A stretch of DNA of 64,000 nt. It comes from an uncultured Schaedlerella sp. (GTDB lineage Bacteria > Bacillota > Clostridia > Lachnospirales > Lachnospiraceae). The DNA is taken from NCBI GenBank assembly GCA_934435195.1, contig CAKSAJ010000010.1:1-64000 (forward strand), in the 5' to 3' direction. Shown piece by piece: positions 45,619-55,014 of this stretch; the stretch's first letter is position 1; each line of letters starts with the position of its first letter. A program made the position numbers and the translations under genes. Under the pieces are notes generated by a model. It saw nothing but the letters and a program-made list of their open reading frames with translations. It did no database searches and was not told the DNA's origin.

Positions 45619-47097
45619 ATGAAAATAGGTTTTGATAATGAAAAGTATCTAAAAATGCAGTCCGAACATATCCGTCAAAGAATTGAACAGTTTGATCATA
45701 AATTGTATCTTGAATTTGGCGGTAAACTTTTTGACGACTATCATGCATCCAGAGTTCTTCCGGGATTTCAGCCGGACAGTAAACTTCAGATGCTGAAACA
45801 ATTAAGTTCTCAGGCGGAAATCATCATTGTAATCAGCGCTAAAGATATCGAAAAAAATAAAGTGCGTGGTGATCTGGGGATCACTTACGATTCCGATGTT
45901 CTTCGTCTTATGGATTCTTTCCATGATAATGGACTTTATGTAGGCAGTGTCGTAATCACTCAGTTTTCTGGTCAGGAAAGTGCACTGATGTTTAGAAACC
46001 GTTTGGAAAAACTCAACATTAAAGTTTATATGCACTACAATATTCCTGGTTATCCTTCCAATGTGGCACAGATTGTCAGTGATGAAGGATATGGAAAAAA
46101 TGATTATATCGAAACAACCAGACCCCTGGTCATTATCACAGCACCAGGTCCTGGAAGCGGTAAGATGGCAACCTGTCTGTCTCAGTTATATCATGAGCAT
46201 AAAAGAGGAATTCATGCAGGATATGCCAAATTTGAAACATTCCCTATCTGGAATCTTCCATTAAGCCATCCTGTTAATCTTGCTTATGAAGCTGCAACTG
46301 CCGATTTAAATGATATCAACATGATTGATCCATACCATTTAGAAGCATACGGGGAAACAACTGTAAATTACAACCGTGATGTAGAGATCTTCCCTGTACT
46401 CAATACTATTTTCCATAAAATTTATGGAAAGAGCCCTTACAAATCTCCTACTGACATGGGAGTCAACATGGCTGGAAATTGTATTTGTGATGATGAAGCA
46501 TGCCGTGAAGCATCACGTCAGGAAATTATTCGTCGTTATTATGAAGCAAAGAACGCGATTTTAAAGGGAACCTGTTCAGAAGAGACAATACAAAAACTGG
46601 AACTTCTTATGAGTCAGGTAGATGTAACAGTTCAGGATCGCCCTGTTGTTGCAGCAGCAATGAGCCGTGCCGAAGAAACGAATGGTCCTGCTGCTTCTCT
46701 TGAACTTCCTGATGGTAAAATCGTAACCGGTAAGACATCTGCTCTCCTTGGTGCATCCGCTGCACTTTTGCTTAATGCGATCAAGGAACTGGCTGGTCTG
46801 GATCATGAACTCCAGATTATTTCACCAGAGTCTATCGAACCGATTCAAAAACTTAAGACAGAATACTTAAGAAGCCAGAACCCTCGTCTGCATACAGATG
46901 AAGTATTGATCGCACTTTCTGCGAGTGCTGCTTCAAGAAAGGATGCTGCTCTTGCATTACAGCAGCTCCCTAAATTACGTGGATGTCAGGCTCATACTTC
47001 TGTTATGTTGTCTAATGTCGATATTAAAATATTTAAAAAATTAGGAGTTCAGCTTACTTGTGAAGCAGTCTATGAGAACGGACATGTCTATCACTAA
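45619..47097 (+). CDS. DUF1846 family protein
   Basis: This 492-residue cytosolic protein is a full-length match to the DUF1846 pattern: KIGFDNEKYLKMQSEHIRQRI, ADYNDD-like central blocks, ITAPGPGSGKMATCLSQLYHE (a P-loop-like glycine stretch) and DMGVNMAGNCI. Family members are common in Clostridia and Streptococcus. No reaction is established. It is divergent from ftsH, about 205 bases away, and upstream of pyrG by 96 bases. Confidence 0.85.
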   Translation: MKIGFDNEKYLKMQSEHIRQRIEQFDHKLYLEFGGKLFDDYHASRVLPGFQPDSKLQMLKQLSSQAEIIIVISAKDIEKNKVRGDLGITYDSDVLRLMDSFHDNGLYVGSVVITQFSGQESALMFRNRLEKLNIKVYMHYNIPGYPSNVAQIVSDEGYGKNDYIETTRPLVIITAPGPGSGKMATCLSQLYHEHKRGIHAGYAKFETFPIWNLPLSHPVNLAYEAATADLNDINMIDPYHLEAYGETTVNYNRDVEIFPVLNTIFHKIYGKSPYKSPTDMGVNMAGNCICDDEACREASRQEIIRRYYEAKNAILKGTCSEETIQKLELLMSQVDVTVQDRPVVAAAMSRAEETNGPAASLELPDGKIVTGKTSALLGASAALLLNAIKELAGLDHELQIISPESIEPIQKLKTEYLRSQNPRLHTDEVLIALSASAASRKDAALALQQLPKLRGCQAHTSVMLSNVDIKIFKKLGVQLTCEAVYENGHVYH

Positions 47098-47193
47098 AGA
47101 ATAGGACTGCATTTTCCTATATCAAAGTATACTTTTTGTAATTTGGGGGAATATAACAAATTTACTTTAGAGATTTATACTAAGGAGGATAAT

Positions 47194-48813
47194 ATGGCAG
47201 TAAAATATGTATTTGTTACCGGAGGTGTCGTATCCGGTCTTGGAAAAGGAATCACAGCAGCATCTCTCGGCCGTCTTTTGAAGGCCCGCGGATATACTGT
47301 GACAATGCAAAAATTTGATCCTTATATTAATATTGATCCGGGAACAATGAATCCCGTTCAGCACGGAGAAGTCTTCGTAACAGATGATGGTGCTGAAACA
47401 GACCTTGACCTTGGACATTATGAACGTTTTATCGATGAGAATCTTACTAAAAATTCGAATGTCACAACAGGTAAAATTTATTGGTCTGTATTACAGAAAG
47501 AACGTCGTGGCGATTTCGGTGGAGGTACCGTTCAGGTTATTCCTCATATTACAAACGAGATCAAAAGCAGATTTTATCGTAATCCTGCTGCTACAGATAC
47601 TGAAATCGCGATTATTGAGGTCGGCGGTACTGTCGGAGATATTGAGAGTCAACCGTTTCTTGAATCCATCCGTCAGTTCCAACATGAAAAAGGAGCAGAA
47701 AATGTTATTCTGATCCACGTTACTTTAATCCCTTACCTGAGAGCATCTCAGGAGATGAAAACAAAGCCAACTCAGGCAAGTGTAAAAGAATTGCAGGGAA
47801 TGGGAATCCAGCCGGACATCATCGTATGCCGCTCTGAATACCCATTGGACACAGGAATGAAAGACAAAATTTCTTTGTTCTGTAATCTGCCTGCTAACCA
47901 TGTATTGCAAAACCTTGATGTAGATTACTTATATGAAGCTCCACTTGCTATGGAAAAAGAACACCTGGCACAGGTTGTCTGCGAATCTCTGCATTTACCT
48001 TGTCCAGAACCAAATTTAAAAGACTGGACGGAAATGGTAGATAATTTACGTCATCCGACACAGGAAGTTACTGTTGCACTTGTCGGAAAATATATCCAGC
48101 TTCATGACGCTTATATCAGTGTGGTAGAAGCATTAAAACACGGAGGTATCTATAGTCATACTACTGTAAATATCAAGTGGGTTGATTCTGAAACGGTTAC
48201 CCCTGAAAATGTGGACGAAATCCTCGGTGACGTAAGTGGTATTTTAGTACCTGGCGGATTTGGAGATCGTGGTATTGAAGGAAAAATTGAAGCAATTAAA
48301 TATGCCAGAACACATAATGTTCCATTTCTCGGTCTTTGTCTCGGTATGCAGCTTTCTATCGTTGAATTTGCAAGAGACGTTATCGGCTACAATGATGCTC
48401 ACAGCATGGAATTAAATCCAAACACAACCCATCCTGTCATCCATATTATGCCGGATCAGATTGGTATTGAAGATATCGGTGGAACATTAAGACTTGGATC
48501 ATACCCTTGCGTACTGAAAGAGGACTCTAAGGCATATACATTGTATGGAACAAAAGAAATCAATGAACGTCATCGTCATCGTTATGAAGTGAACAACGAT
48601 TATCGCGAAGTACTGGAAGAGAATGGCATGATGCTTTCAGGTCTTTCTCCTGACGGACGTATCGTAGAGATGGTTGAAATTCCATCCCATCCTTGGTTTA
48701 TTGCAACACAGGCGCATCCTGAGTTAAAATCCAGACCAAACAAACCACATCCATTGTTCAAGGGATTTGTGGAAGCATCTTTGAAATTTTCAAATACAGC
48801 ATCAGGAAAGTAA
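47194..48813 (+). CDS. pyrG: CTP synthase
   Basis: The 539-residue enzyme converts UTP to CTP with glutamine. The synthase domain (about 1-265) starts [20 protein letters not shown]. The class I amidotransferase domain has GLCLGMQLS with the nucleophile Cys and a C-terminal HPE. The start is the ATG encoding [11 protein letters not shown], seven bases after AAGGAGG. A longer reading adds 17 residues and is rejected. A palindromic terminator follows. Confidence 0.96.
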   Translation: MAVKYVFVTGGVVSGLGKGITAASLGRLLKARGYTVTMQKFDPYINIDPGTMNPVQHGEVFVTDDGAETDLDLGHYERFIDENLTKNSNVTTGKIYWSVLQKERRGDFGGGTVQVIPHITNEIKSRFYRNPAATDTEIAIIEVGGTVGDIESQPFLESIRQFQHEKGAENVILIHVTLIPYLRASQEMKTKPTQASVKELQGMGIQPDIIVCRSEYPLDTGMKDKISLFCNLPANHVLQNLDVDYLYEAPLAMEKEHLAQVVCESLHLPCPEPNLKDWTEMVDNLRHPTQEVTVALVGKYIQLHDAYISVVEALKHGGIYSHTTVNIKWVDSETVTPENVDEILGDVSGILVPGGFGDRGIEGKIEAIKYARTHNVPFLGLCLGMQLSIVEFARDVIGYNDAHSMELNPNTTHPVIHIMPDQIGIEDIGGTLRLGSYPCVLKEDSKAYTLYGTKEINERHRHRYEVNNDYREVLEENGMMLSGLSPDGRIVEMVEIPSHPWFIATQAHPELKSRPNKPHPLFKGFVEASLKFSNTASGK

Positions 48814-48824
48814 TATAAGATAAT

Positions 48825-48852
48825 AAAAAAAGAGCCGCGCGGCTCTTTTTTT
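48825..48852. terminator. Bidirectional terminator between pyrG and lysA
   Basis: AGAGCCGC-GCGGCTCT (48831-48846) has A and T tracts on both flanks, a loopless symmetric stem between converging genes. Confidence 0.9.
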
Positions 48853-48856
48853 ATTA

Positions 48857-50131
48857 TTATTTATTTATCAATTTTTTTCCAATATCAAAACAATCAAATG
48901 TTGCAAAATAATCTGCCGGCGTCTCTGCCCGGCGAATCATCTGTACGCTTCCATCTTCTTTTAAAAGTAATTCTGCTGATTTTAATTTTCCATTGTAGTT
49001 ATATCCCATTGAAAAACCATGTGCTCCGGTATCATGAATAACCAGATAATCTCCTTTATCAATCTTTGGAAGCATACGATCGATTGCAAATTTATCATTA
49101 TTTTCACACAAAGATCCTGTAATATCGTATTTGTGGTCACATGGCTGGTCTTCTTTCCCCATTACAGTAATATGATGATATGCACCATACATTGCAGGAC
49201 GCATCAAATTCACAGCACATGCATCTACACCGATATATTCTTTATGTGTATGCTTCTCATGGATTGCTTTTGTAACCAGGCATCCATAAGGTCCCATCAT
49301 AAAACGACCTAATTCTGTGTAAATTGCAACATCTCCCATTCCTGCAGGAACAAGAACTTCTTCATATACACGACGGACACCTTCTCCAATCGCACGAATA
49401 TCATTCGGTGTCTGATCTGGTTTATAAGGAATTCCAATACCACCTGAAAGATTAATAAACGTAATATGTGCTCCGGTCTCTTTCTGAAGTTTGACTGCCT
49501 CTTCAAACAATACCTTTGCAAGCATTGGATAGTAATCGTTTGTCACTGTATTACTTGCAAGAAATGCATGGATTCCAAATTCTTTTGCTCCTTTAGACTT
49601 CAGGATCTTATATGCTTCTGTCATTTGTTCTGTTGTCATTCCATATTTTGCATCTCCGGGATTATCCATAATATCGTTACTTATCTTAAACAATCCGCCC
49701 GGATTATAACGACAACTGATTCTTTCCGGAATATGTCCAATTGCTTTCTCCAGAAAATCAATGTGTGTAATATCATCTAAATTGATTGTAGCACCTAATT
49801 TATCTGCATACTGGAATTCTTCCATCGGTGTATCATTTGATGAAAACATAATATCCTGTCCTACTGCTCCCATTGCCTCTGAGAGCATCAATTCAGTATA
49901 CGAAGAGCAGTCGCACCCACATCCATACTCTCTTAAAATCTGGATTAAAAATGGATTTGGTGTTGCTTTGACAGCAAAATATTCTTTATATCCCGGATTC
50001 CATGCAAATGCTTCTTTCAATGCCTTTGCATTTTCACGAATTCCTTTTTCATCATAAAGATGAAAAGGTGTTGGATATGTTTTTGTAATTTCTTCAATCT
50101 GCTCTTTTGTCACAAATGGTTTTTTACTCAT
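48857..50131 (-). CDS. lysA: Diaminopimelate decarboxylase
   Basis: This 424-residue PLP enzyme makes lysine from meso-DAP. The PLP lysine is in YFAVKATPNP, and the glycine-rich phosphate site is in NLSGGIGIPY. CENNDKFA and the C-terminal substrate residues follow. The length is standard. The start overlaps the end of the upstream TrmB-type regulator gene by eight bases, so regulator and enzyme are co-translated, a hint that the regulator responds to lysine or cell-wall supply. Confidence 0.93.
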   Translation of the reverse strand: MSKKPFVTKEQIEEITKTYPTPFHLYDEKGIRENAKALKEAFAWNPGYKEYFAVKATPNPFLIQILREYGCGCDCSSYTELMLSEAMGAVGQDIMFSSNDTPMEEFQYADKLGATINLDDITHIDFLEKAIGHIPERISCRYNPGGLFKISNDIMDNPGDAKYGMTTEQMTEAYKILKSKGAKEFGIHAFLASNTVTNDYYPMLAKVLFEEAVKLQKETGAHITFINLSGGIGIPYKPDQTPNDIRAIGEGVRRVYEEVLVPAGMGDVAIYTELGRFMMGPYGCLVTKAIHEKHTHKEYIGVDACAVNLMRPAMYGAYHHITVMGKEDQPCDHKYDITGSLCENNDKFAIDRMLPKIDKGDYLVIHDTGAHGFSMGYNYNGKLKSAELLLKEDGSVQMIRRAETPADYFATFDCFDIGKKLINK

Positions 50132-50840
50132 CTTTTTGCTTCTCCTTACTTAATGTCATTAGTTTTATCTCATTCGCCAATGCATTTTTATAAAGCATCA
50201 CGAAATTCTTTTTTCCGGAATAAAGGCAGGTATTCATACTTCCTTTCCCATACTCACCTGTCAGCACATGTTTGGAATCTGTAATAATTCCAATCTGTTT
50301 TCCCTTTGCATCACCGGTATATACTTGTACATTTTCCAATGGACAAACTCCATCCGTAATGATCACAACCTTTTTGCCTTGCTGTTCCAATTTCATTAAT
50401 TCCTCTTGAAATTCACTTAAATATAGATATGAACAGGAAAGATATACCCTCTCCTCTGTCTCATTCAAAAGATTATGTATCTTATTACTGATATTGGTTT
50501 CTCCTTCAATTGTAATATACCCTTCCTCATCCACAGAAGAACTCGGAAGATTTTTAAGCATCCAGGCTTTCTCTTCTTGCATGCGTCTGATACTGTTTTC
50601 ACAGAACTCGTCCAGTGCAACCGGAATATACTTCTTGGCATTCTCCTCCAAAATATAAGCCGCACCTTTTTCTGTCAGCGCAGCCAGTGCACTATAAGCA
50701 TTCGATCTGGAAATTCCTGTTGCTTTCGCTATCTCATACCCTGTCTGTTTCCCATCTGTCAACAATCTGTGATACACAATTGCCTCTTGTCTTGTCAATC
50801 CATAGTGGATCAAACATTCTATAAACTGATGTTCATCCAT
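50124..50840 (-). CDS. TrmB-family transcriptional regulator
   Basis: The protein (238 residues from my start) has an N-terminal winged helix (about 8-70, YGLTRQEAIVYHRLL and TGYEIAKATGISRSNAYSAL) and a C-terminal part like the TrmB ligand-binding region (EERVYLSCSYLYLSEFQEEL, KVVIITDG). I start at the ATG encoding MDEHQFIE, with AAGGA upstream. A GTG eight codons earlier would leave only a few bases from the predicted transcription start. A consensus promoter lies at 50885-50913. It overlaps lysA. Confidence 0.75.
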   Translation of the reverse strand: MDEHQFIECLIHYGLTRQEAIVYHRLLTDGKQTGYEIAKATGISRSNAYSALAALTEKGAAYILEENAKKYIPVALDEFCENSIRRMQEEKAWMLKNLPSSSVDEEGYITIEGETNISNKIHNLLNETEERVYLSCSYLYLSEFQEELMKLEQQGKKVVIITDGVCPLENVQVYTGDAKGKQIGIITDSKHVLTGEYGKGSMNTCLYSGKKNFVMLYKNALANEIKLMTLSKEKQKDE

Positions 50841-50884
50841 CTTGTACACCGTCCTTGTTTTCACTAGTAGTTCTTTCTAGGAAC

Positions 50885-50913
50885 ACTATACAGCCAGTCT
50901 TTCTATTTGTCAA
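50885..50913 (-). promoter_or_regulatory. Promoter of the trmB-type gene and lysA
   Basis: TTGACA (50908-50913), 17-bp spacer, TATAGT (50885-50890). GTTC-N7-GAAC follows next to the start and may be an autoregulatory site. Confidence 0.75.
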
Positions 50914-50949
50914 TATTTAAGAGCTATTTTATGAATTATTATCAACAAG

Positions 50950-50992
50950 AAAAAGAGTTACTATTTTCTTTTTCCAAAATAGTAACCCTTTT
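50950..50992 (-). terminator. Terminator of the thiamine operon
   Basis: GTTACTATTTT (50957-50967) pairs with AAAATAGTAAC (50976-50986), with T-rich flanks. It lies just past the stop of the EamA gene. Confidence 0.8.
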
Positions 50993-50997
50993 GTATT

Positions 50998-51861
50998 TTA
51001 TTCTTTATTCTTATTATATAAAAACATCAATACTGCCATTGTACAGATTGTGATATAACCAATCCAACTATATACATCCGGAATCTGTCCAAATACAATA
51101 AATCCAAGCAATGCTGAAAAAATAATCTGTGAATAATCATATACAGAAATTTCTTTTGCAGGCGCATGAAAATACGTTGCTGTAATACTAAACTGTCCTC
51201 CACTTGCCGCCAGACCTGCAAAGAGTAAATACACGATCTGCATCATTGACATCGGATGATAATCTAAAATCAAAAATGGTAATGTAGCAATACAGGAAAA
51301 CGATGAAAATACAAATACAATAAATGGACCTTTTTCGCCTTTTTGACCTAACACACGTACATATGTATATGCGACTCCTGCCCCTAACCCGCCTAACAAG
51401 CCAATGAGTGATGCAGGCTCTGAAAAGATTGCAGGTGTCGGCTTTATGATTAACAGACTTCCCATAAACGCACCGATAACGATCAACGCCTGCGGAATTT
51501 TCACCTTTTCTTTCAATATCAAAGCACTAAATATAATAGCAAAAAACGGAGACATTTTATTAAGCATAGAAGCATCTGACAGCACCAGATGATCTACTGC
51601 ATAAAAGTTGCATAAAATCCCGATTGTTCCTGCAAGTGAACGTATAAATAAATATTTTATATTTTCTTTTTTTCCTGAAAATCCGATTCCGTCTTTCTTT
51701 AAAAGGACAAATGCAAATATCAACGCTACCAGGTTTCTGAAAAAACTTTTTTGAACAGATGGTAAATCTCCTGCTAATCTTACAAACATCGCCATCAGTG
51801 CAAAACAAAATGCAGAAATAATAATATAAAGAATCCCCATATATTTCTTTTTTGTTTTCAT
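50998..51861 (-). CDS. EamA/DMT-family transporter
   Basis: The 287-residue permease has ten predicted helices in two EamA repeats (about 10-140 and 150-285). The first repeat has the typical FRNLVALIFAFVLL and SMLNKMSPFFAIIF motifs. It is the last gene of the thiM-thiE-HAD-thiD operon; its ATG is one base after the thiD stop, behind GAGGAAG. Members export or import many small metabolites, so uptake or efflux of a thiamine precursor is only a guess from context. Confidence 0.85.
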   Translation of the reverse strand: MKTKKKYMGILYIIISAFCFALMAMFVRLAGDLPSVQKSFFRNLVALIFAFVLLKKDGIGFSGKKENIKYLFIRSLAGTIGILCNFYAVDHLVLSDASMLNKMSPFFAIIFSALILKEKVKIPQALIVIGAFMGSLLIIKPTPAIFSEPASLIGLLGGLGAGVAYTYVRVLGQKGEKGPFIVFVFSSFSCIATLPFLILDYHPMSMMQIVYLLFAGLAASGGQFSITATYFHAPAKEISVYDYSQIIFSALLGFIVFGQIPDVYSWIGYITICTMAVLMFLYNKNKE

Positions 51862-51862
51862 C

Positions 51863-52696
51863 TTATGCTTCCTCTTCCTTAGAGTCATTATTTGCATATG
51901 TCACATATTTTCCCGTAATATTGAAACAATGCTTCATAGGACCAGATCCTTTTCCAAGGTCCAGCATGGCTTCCAATGCCTCCGAAATATAATCTTTCGC
52001 TCTTTTTACGGATTCGTCCATGCTATATCCCTTTGCAAGGTTCGAAGCGATAGCGCTGGACAATGTGCATCCTGTTCCATGGGTATTTGGATTTTGGATT
52101 CGTTTTCCATGAAACCACTTATATTCTCCGTCTCGATACAAAAGGTCATTTGCATCATTCAACTGATGACCGCCTTTACAGAGCACCGCGCAATGAAATG
52201 TTTCACTGATTTTCTTTGCTGCAAGAATCATCTCCTCTTCTGTCTCTACCTTCATTCCAGACAACACTTCTGATTCCGGAATATTTGGTGTTAAAATAGA
52301 AGAAAGTGGCATCAAACATGTTTTCAGGGTTTCAATTGCATCATCGCTAATTAATTTTGAACCACTTGTAGCGACCATAACCGGATCTACCACAATATTT
52401 TCTGCTTTATATTCTTTCAATTTTTCTGCAATTACATGAATTAAAGCAGAAGAAGATACCATTCCTATTTTCACCGCATCCGGACGGATATCTGTAAAAA
52501 TACTATCCAATTGCTGAGCCAAAAATTCCGGTGTCACTTCCATAATCCCGGTCACACCTGTAGTATTTTGTGCTGTCAATGCCGTAATTGCTGTCATAGC
52601 ATATACTCCGTTTGCAGTCATGGTCTTAATATCAGCCTGAATCCCGGCCCCGCCGCTAGAATCACTTCCGGCAATTGATAATGCTGTTTTCATCAT
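51863..52696 (-). CDS. thiD: Hydroxymethylpyrimidine/phosphomethylpyrimidine kinase
   Basis: This 277-residue ribokinase-fold enzyme phosphorylates HMP twice to HMP-PP. Its motifs are SIAGSDSSGGAGIQADIKT, DPVMVATSG, LTPNIPE, KGGHQ and the anion-hole NTHGTGCTLSSAIASNLA. Fourth gene of the thiamine operon; its start overlaps the HAD gene's stop by four bases (ATGA). PdxK-type pyridoxal kinase activity is a possible side reaction. Confidence 0.93.
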   Translation of the reverse strand: MMKTALSIAGSDSSGGAGIQADIKTMTANGVYAMTAITALTAQNTTGVTGIMEVTPEFLAQQLDSIFTDIRPDAVKIGMVSSSALIHVIAEKLKEYKAENIVVDPVMVATSGSKLISDDAIETLKTCLMPLSSILTPNIPESEVLSGMKVETEEEMILAAKKISETFHCAVLCKGGHQLNDANDLLYRDGEYKWFHGKRIQNPNTHGTGCTLSSAIASNLAKGYSMDESVKRAKDYISEALEAMLDLGKGSGPMKHCFNITGKYVTYANNDSKEEEA

Positions 52697-53370
52697 ACTT
52701 CATCTTCTCCTTTTTCTGTCATACTCCACCAAAATTTTTGAAAATCATCATATTCCGGCAAATATACATCCGCTGTATTCCATATCTTAGCCAAATCTCT
52801 GTCATTTGCCTGATCGTACACTCCTACTGTAATAAATCCAGCCTTCTTCGCTGTTACAATTGCGTGATATGCATCTTCAAAAACAATTACTTCATCCGGA
52901 TCGCAATCCATCTGAAGTGCTGCTGCAAGGTAAATATCTGGTTTTGACTTATCTGTCTGCATCTCTGTACATGTCAAAATTCCTTCAAACAGATTCCTGA
53001 TTCCCAATCGCTTTAAGGCTTCCTCAAGATTCCTTCGATCTCCCGTTGTAGCGATCATCATCGGAATATGTAACTCACGAAAGCCTTCAAGAAAACTTCG
53101 GACTCCTTCTTTTAAAGGCACTTTCTTCGCATAGTATTCTTCTATCTCACGATTTAGTCCATCTATGATTTCTTTTTCTGTCAGATTCAAATGATACTCT
53201 TGAATCAAATACTGGGCTGCCTGCGGAAGACTCATTGTAAAGAGAACTTCACCAAGACCCTGTTTTGCCTCAATCCCCATAGATTTCAAATAAAGCTCTC
53301 CTAAATTCTCCCAGATAGGCATGGAATTCAAAAGCGTTCCATCCGCATCAAATATTATTCCTTTCACCAT
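52693..53370 (-). CDS. HAD-superfamily phosphatase, beta-phosphoglucomutase-like
   Basis: The 225-residue HAD subfamily I hydrolase has DADGTLLNSM (nucleophile and acid Asp), ATTGDRR as motif II, KPDIYLAAALQ as motif III and VFEDAYHAIVTAKKAG as motif IV, with a helical cap between motif I and II. The start with GAGG upstream encodes MVKGIIFD; an ATG six codons earlier lacks a ribosome-binding site. Its place between thiE and thiD suggests thiamine phosphate or a pyrimidine as substrate, by context only. Confidence 0.82.
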   Translation of the reverse strand: MVKGIIFDADGTLLNSMPIWENLGELYLKSMGIEAKQGLGEVLFTMSLPQAAQYLIQEYHLNLTEKEIIDGLNREIEEYYAKKVPLKEGVRSFLEGFRELHIPMMIATTGDRRNLEEALKRLGIRNLFEGILTCTEMQTDKSKPDIYLAAALQMDCDPDEVIVFEDAYHAIVTAKKAGFITVGVYDQANDRDLAKIWNTADVYLPEYDDFQKFWWSMTEKGEDEV

Positions 53371-53396
53371 TTCCTTTACCTCATCCATTTGCAGTG

Positions 53397-54038
53397 TTAC
53401 TTTGCAAGCATCTGTTCCGTACGACTCCTTAAATCCCTTGTTGCCTGTTCAATATCCGGCTGTGCAAACAATGCGCTGATGACTGCAATGCCACTAATAC
53501 CACTTCCTGCGAGTTCTTCTACATTATGCGCTCCAACGCCTCCAATTGCAACAACCGGAATAGAAACTGCTTCACATATTTCCTTCAGAACCTCTTTTCC
53601 GACTTCAACCGCATCTTCTTTGGTCCCTGTTGGAAATACTGCCCCGACTCCTAAATAATCTGCACCTCTTTTTTCAGCTTCCACCGCCTGCTGTACAGTC
53701 TGTGCTGAAACTCCGATAATTTTATCCGGACCAAGTTTTGCACGAACATCACCGGCTTCCATATCACGCTGTCCTACATGTACTCCGTCTGCATCAATTG
53801 CTGCTGTGAGTTCAACATTATCATTAATTATAAACGGAACATGATATTTACGGCAAAGCTTTTGGATTTCTTTTGCCTCTTCCATAAAATGTTCTTCATC
53901 CAGATTCTTTTCCCGCAGCTGGATAAATGTCGCCCCACCCTTCAATACTTTTTCAACCTGACTGTAAAGTGTCTCACCATTTAACCAATGACGATCTGTT
54001 ACTGCATACAAAATCAAATCTTTCTTCTCACAATTCAT
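53397..54038 (-). CDS. thiE: Thiamine-phosphate synthase
   Basis: This 213-residue TIM barrel couples HMP-PP with thiazole phosphate. It has YAVTDRHWL at the N terminus, the pyrophosphate loop FIQLREKNLD, DGVHVGQRDM, GVSAQT and VVAIGGV. Second gene of the operon, 29 bases after thiM. Confidence 0.95.
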   Translation of the reverse strand: MNCEKKDLILYAVTDRHWLNGETLYSQVEKVLKGGATFIQLREKNLDEEHFMEEAKEIQKLCRKYHVPFIINDNVELTAAIDADGVHVGQRDMEAGDVRAKLGPDKIIGVSAQTVQQAVEAEKRGADYLGVGAVFPTGTKEDAVEVGKEVLKEICEAVSIPVVAIGGVGAHNVEELAGSGISGIAVISALFAQPDIEQATRDLRSRTEQMLAK

Positions 54039-54067
54039 TCTATTTTACCATCCTTTTTGTACAAATT

Positions 54068-54886
54068 TTATCGAATTTCGTAGTTTGCACCCTTTTCTAA
54101 AATATCTCCGGTCATATTATAAATAGCATCTATAATACGATTGCGATAGGTAGCATTGCCATCCCCCGTTTGCATCCTGCTCCATCCAATCTCCCCGGCA
54201 AGTCCCATAGCACAGACCGCCGCTGCTGCCGCTTCGAGCATTTCATTCGGATTTGCAGTAATAAATGCTGTCATCATACCGGATAACTGACATCCTGTCC
54301 CGGTGATCTTCCCCATCTCCGGACGACCATTACGAATCACGTAACATCTGTTTCCATCTGTAACCAAGTCGATTCTACCTGTCACAGCAATAATCGCTCC
54401 TGTCTTCTTAGAAAAAGCTTTCACAAACTCAATTGCCTGTTCTAAATTTTCTTCTGTTACGGCATCCGACACGTCTGCATCTACACCCTTTGTTGTCCCA
54501 CTTCCAAGTGCCAGAGTTTTTATTTCGGAAATATTCCCCCTGATAACTGCCAGATTTAACTCTTGCATTAATCCCAGGGCCGTTTCTGTACGGAATTTAC
54601 TTGCACCTGCTCCTACCGGATCTAATAAAATCGGATGATGCAAATCGTTTGCCTTTTTCCCGGCACGCAGCATACCTTCAATACTTGATTTATGTAATGT
54701 CCCGATATTGATATTCAACCCATTACAAATAGATGTGATATCTTCCACATCTTCCGCCTCATCTGACATGATCGGACTTCCCCCGCACGCAAGCAGGATA
54801 TTGGCAACATCATTCACTGTCACATAATTTGTAATATTATGTATCAAGGGCATTGTTTTTCTAAGCAGATCAAATTGTCTCTTCAT
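54068..54886 (-). CDS. thiM: Hydroxyethylthiazole kinase
   Basis: This 272-residue enzyme phosphorylates the thiazole moiety for salvage. It has PLIHNITNYVTVNDVANILL, the signature GSPIMSDEAEDVEDI, DPVGAGAS and the catalytic GTGCQLSGM. The first gene of the thiamine operon; its start is the ATG encoding MKRQFDLL behind AAAGGAAG, since a longer reading would run into the leader hairpin. With thiD and thiE it makes a salvage set. No thiC, thiG or thiS lies in the window, so de novo synthesis cannot be judged. Confidence 0.93.
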   Translation of the reverse strand: MKRQFDLLRKTMPLIHNITNYVTVNDVANILLACGGSPIMSDEAEDVEDITSICNGLNINIGTLHKSSIEGMLRAGKKANDLHHPILLDPVGAGASKFRTETALGLMQELNLAVIRGNISEIKTLALGSGTTKGVDADVSDAVTEENLEQAIEFVKAFSKKTGAIIAVTGRIDLVTDGNRCYVIRNGRPEMGKITGTGCQLSGMMTAFITANPNEMLEAAAAAVCAMGLAGEIGWSRMQTGDGNATYRNRIIDAIYNMTGDILEKGANYEIR

Positions 54887-54913
54887 GAATGCTATTCTTC
54901 CTTTCAACAAACT

Positions 54914-54952
54914 CCAAAAAGCGGACATTCCACTCAAGTCATGTCCGCTTCA
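54914..54952 (-). promoter_or_regulatory. Terminator-embedded leader hairpin, likely HMP-PP riboswitch (thiS motif)
   Basis: The leader of thiM reads AAGCGGACAU, a 12-base loop GACUUGAGUGGA, then AUGUCCGCUU and UUU, so a perfect 10-bp hairpin is at once a terminator. HMP-PP riboswitches are known as aptamers built into a terminator stem and found in front of thiamine genes, which is the layout here. TPP-box sequences are absent. The nucleotide consensus could not be checked. Confidence 0.65.
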
Positions 54953-54964
54953 ATTACCTTTACT

Positions 54965-54992
54965 ATTATAACTCACATTTTGTAAATGTAAA
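54965..54992 (-). promoter_or_regulatory. Promoter of the thiamine operon
   Basis: TTTACA (54987-54992), 16-bp spacer, TATAAT (54965-54970). The predicted start near 54958 leaves a leader of about 70 bases filled by the hairpin. Confidence 0.7.
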
Positions 54993-55014
54993 GTTTTTTA
55001 TCTCTCATATTTTC

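Noticed and set aside
54914..54992. TPP riboswitch before thiM
   Set aside because: The leader is too short (about 70 bases) and lacks the conserved TPP core segments.
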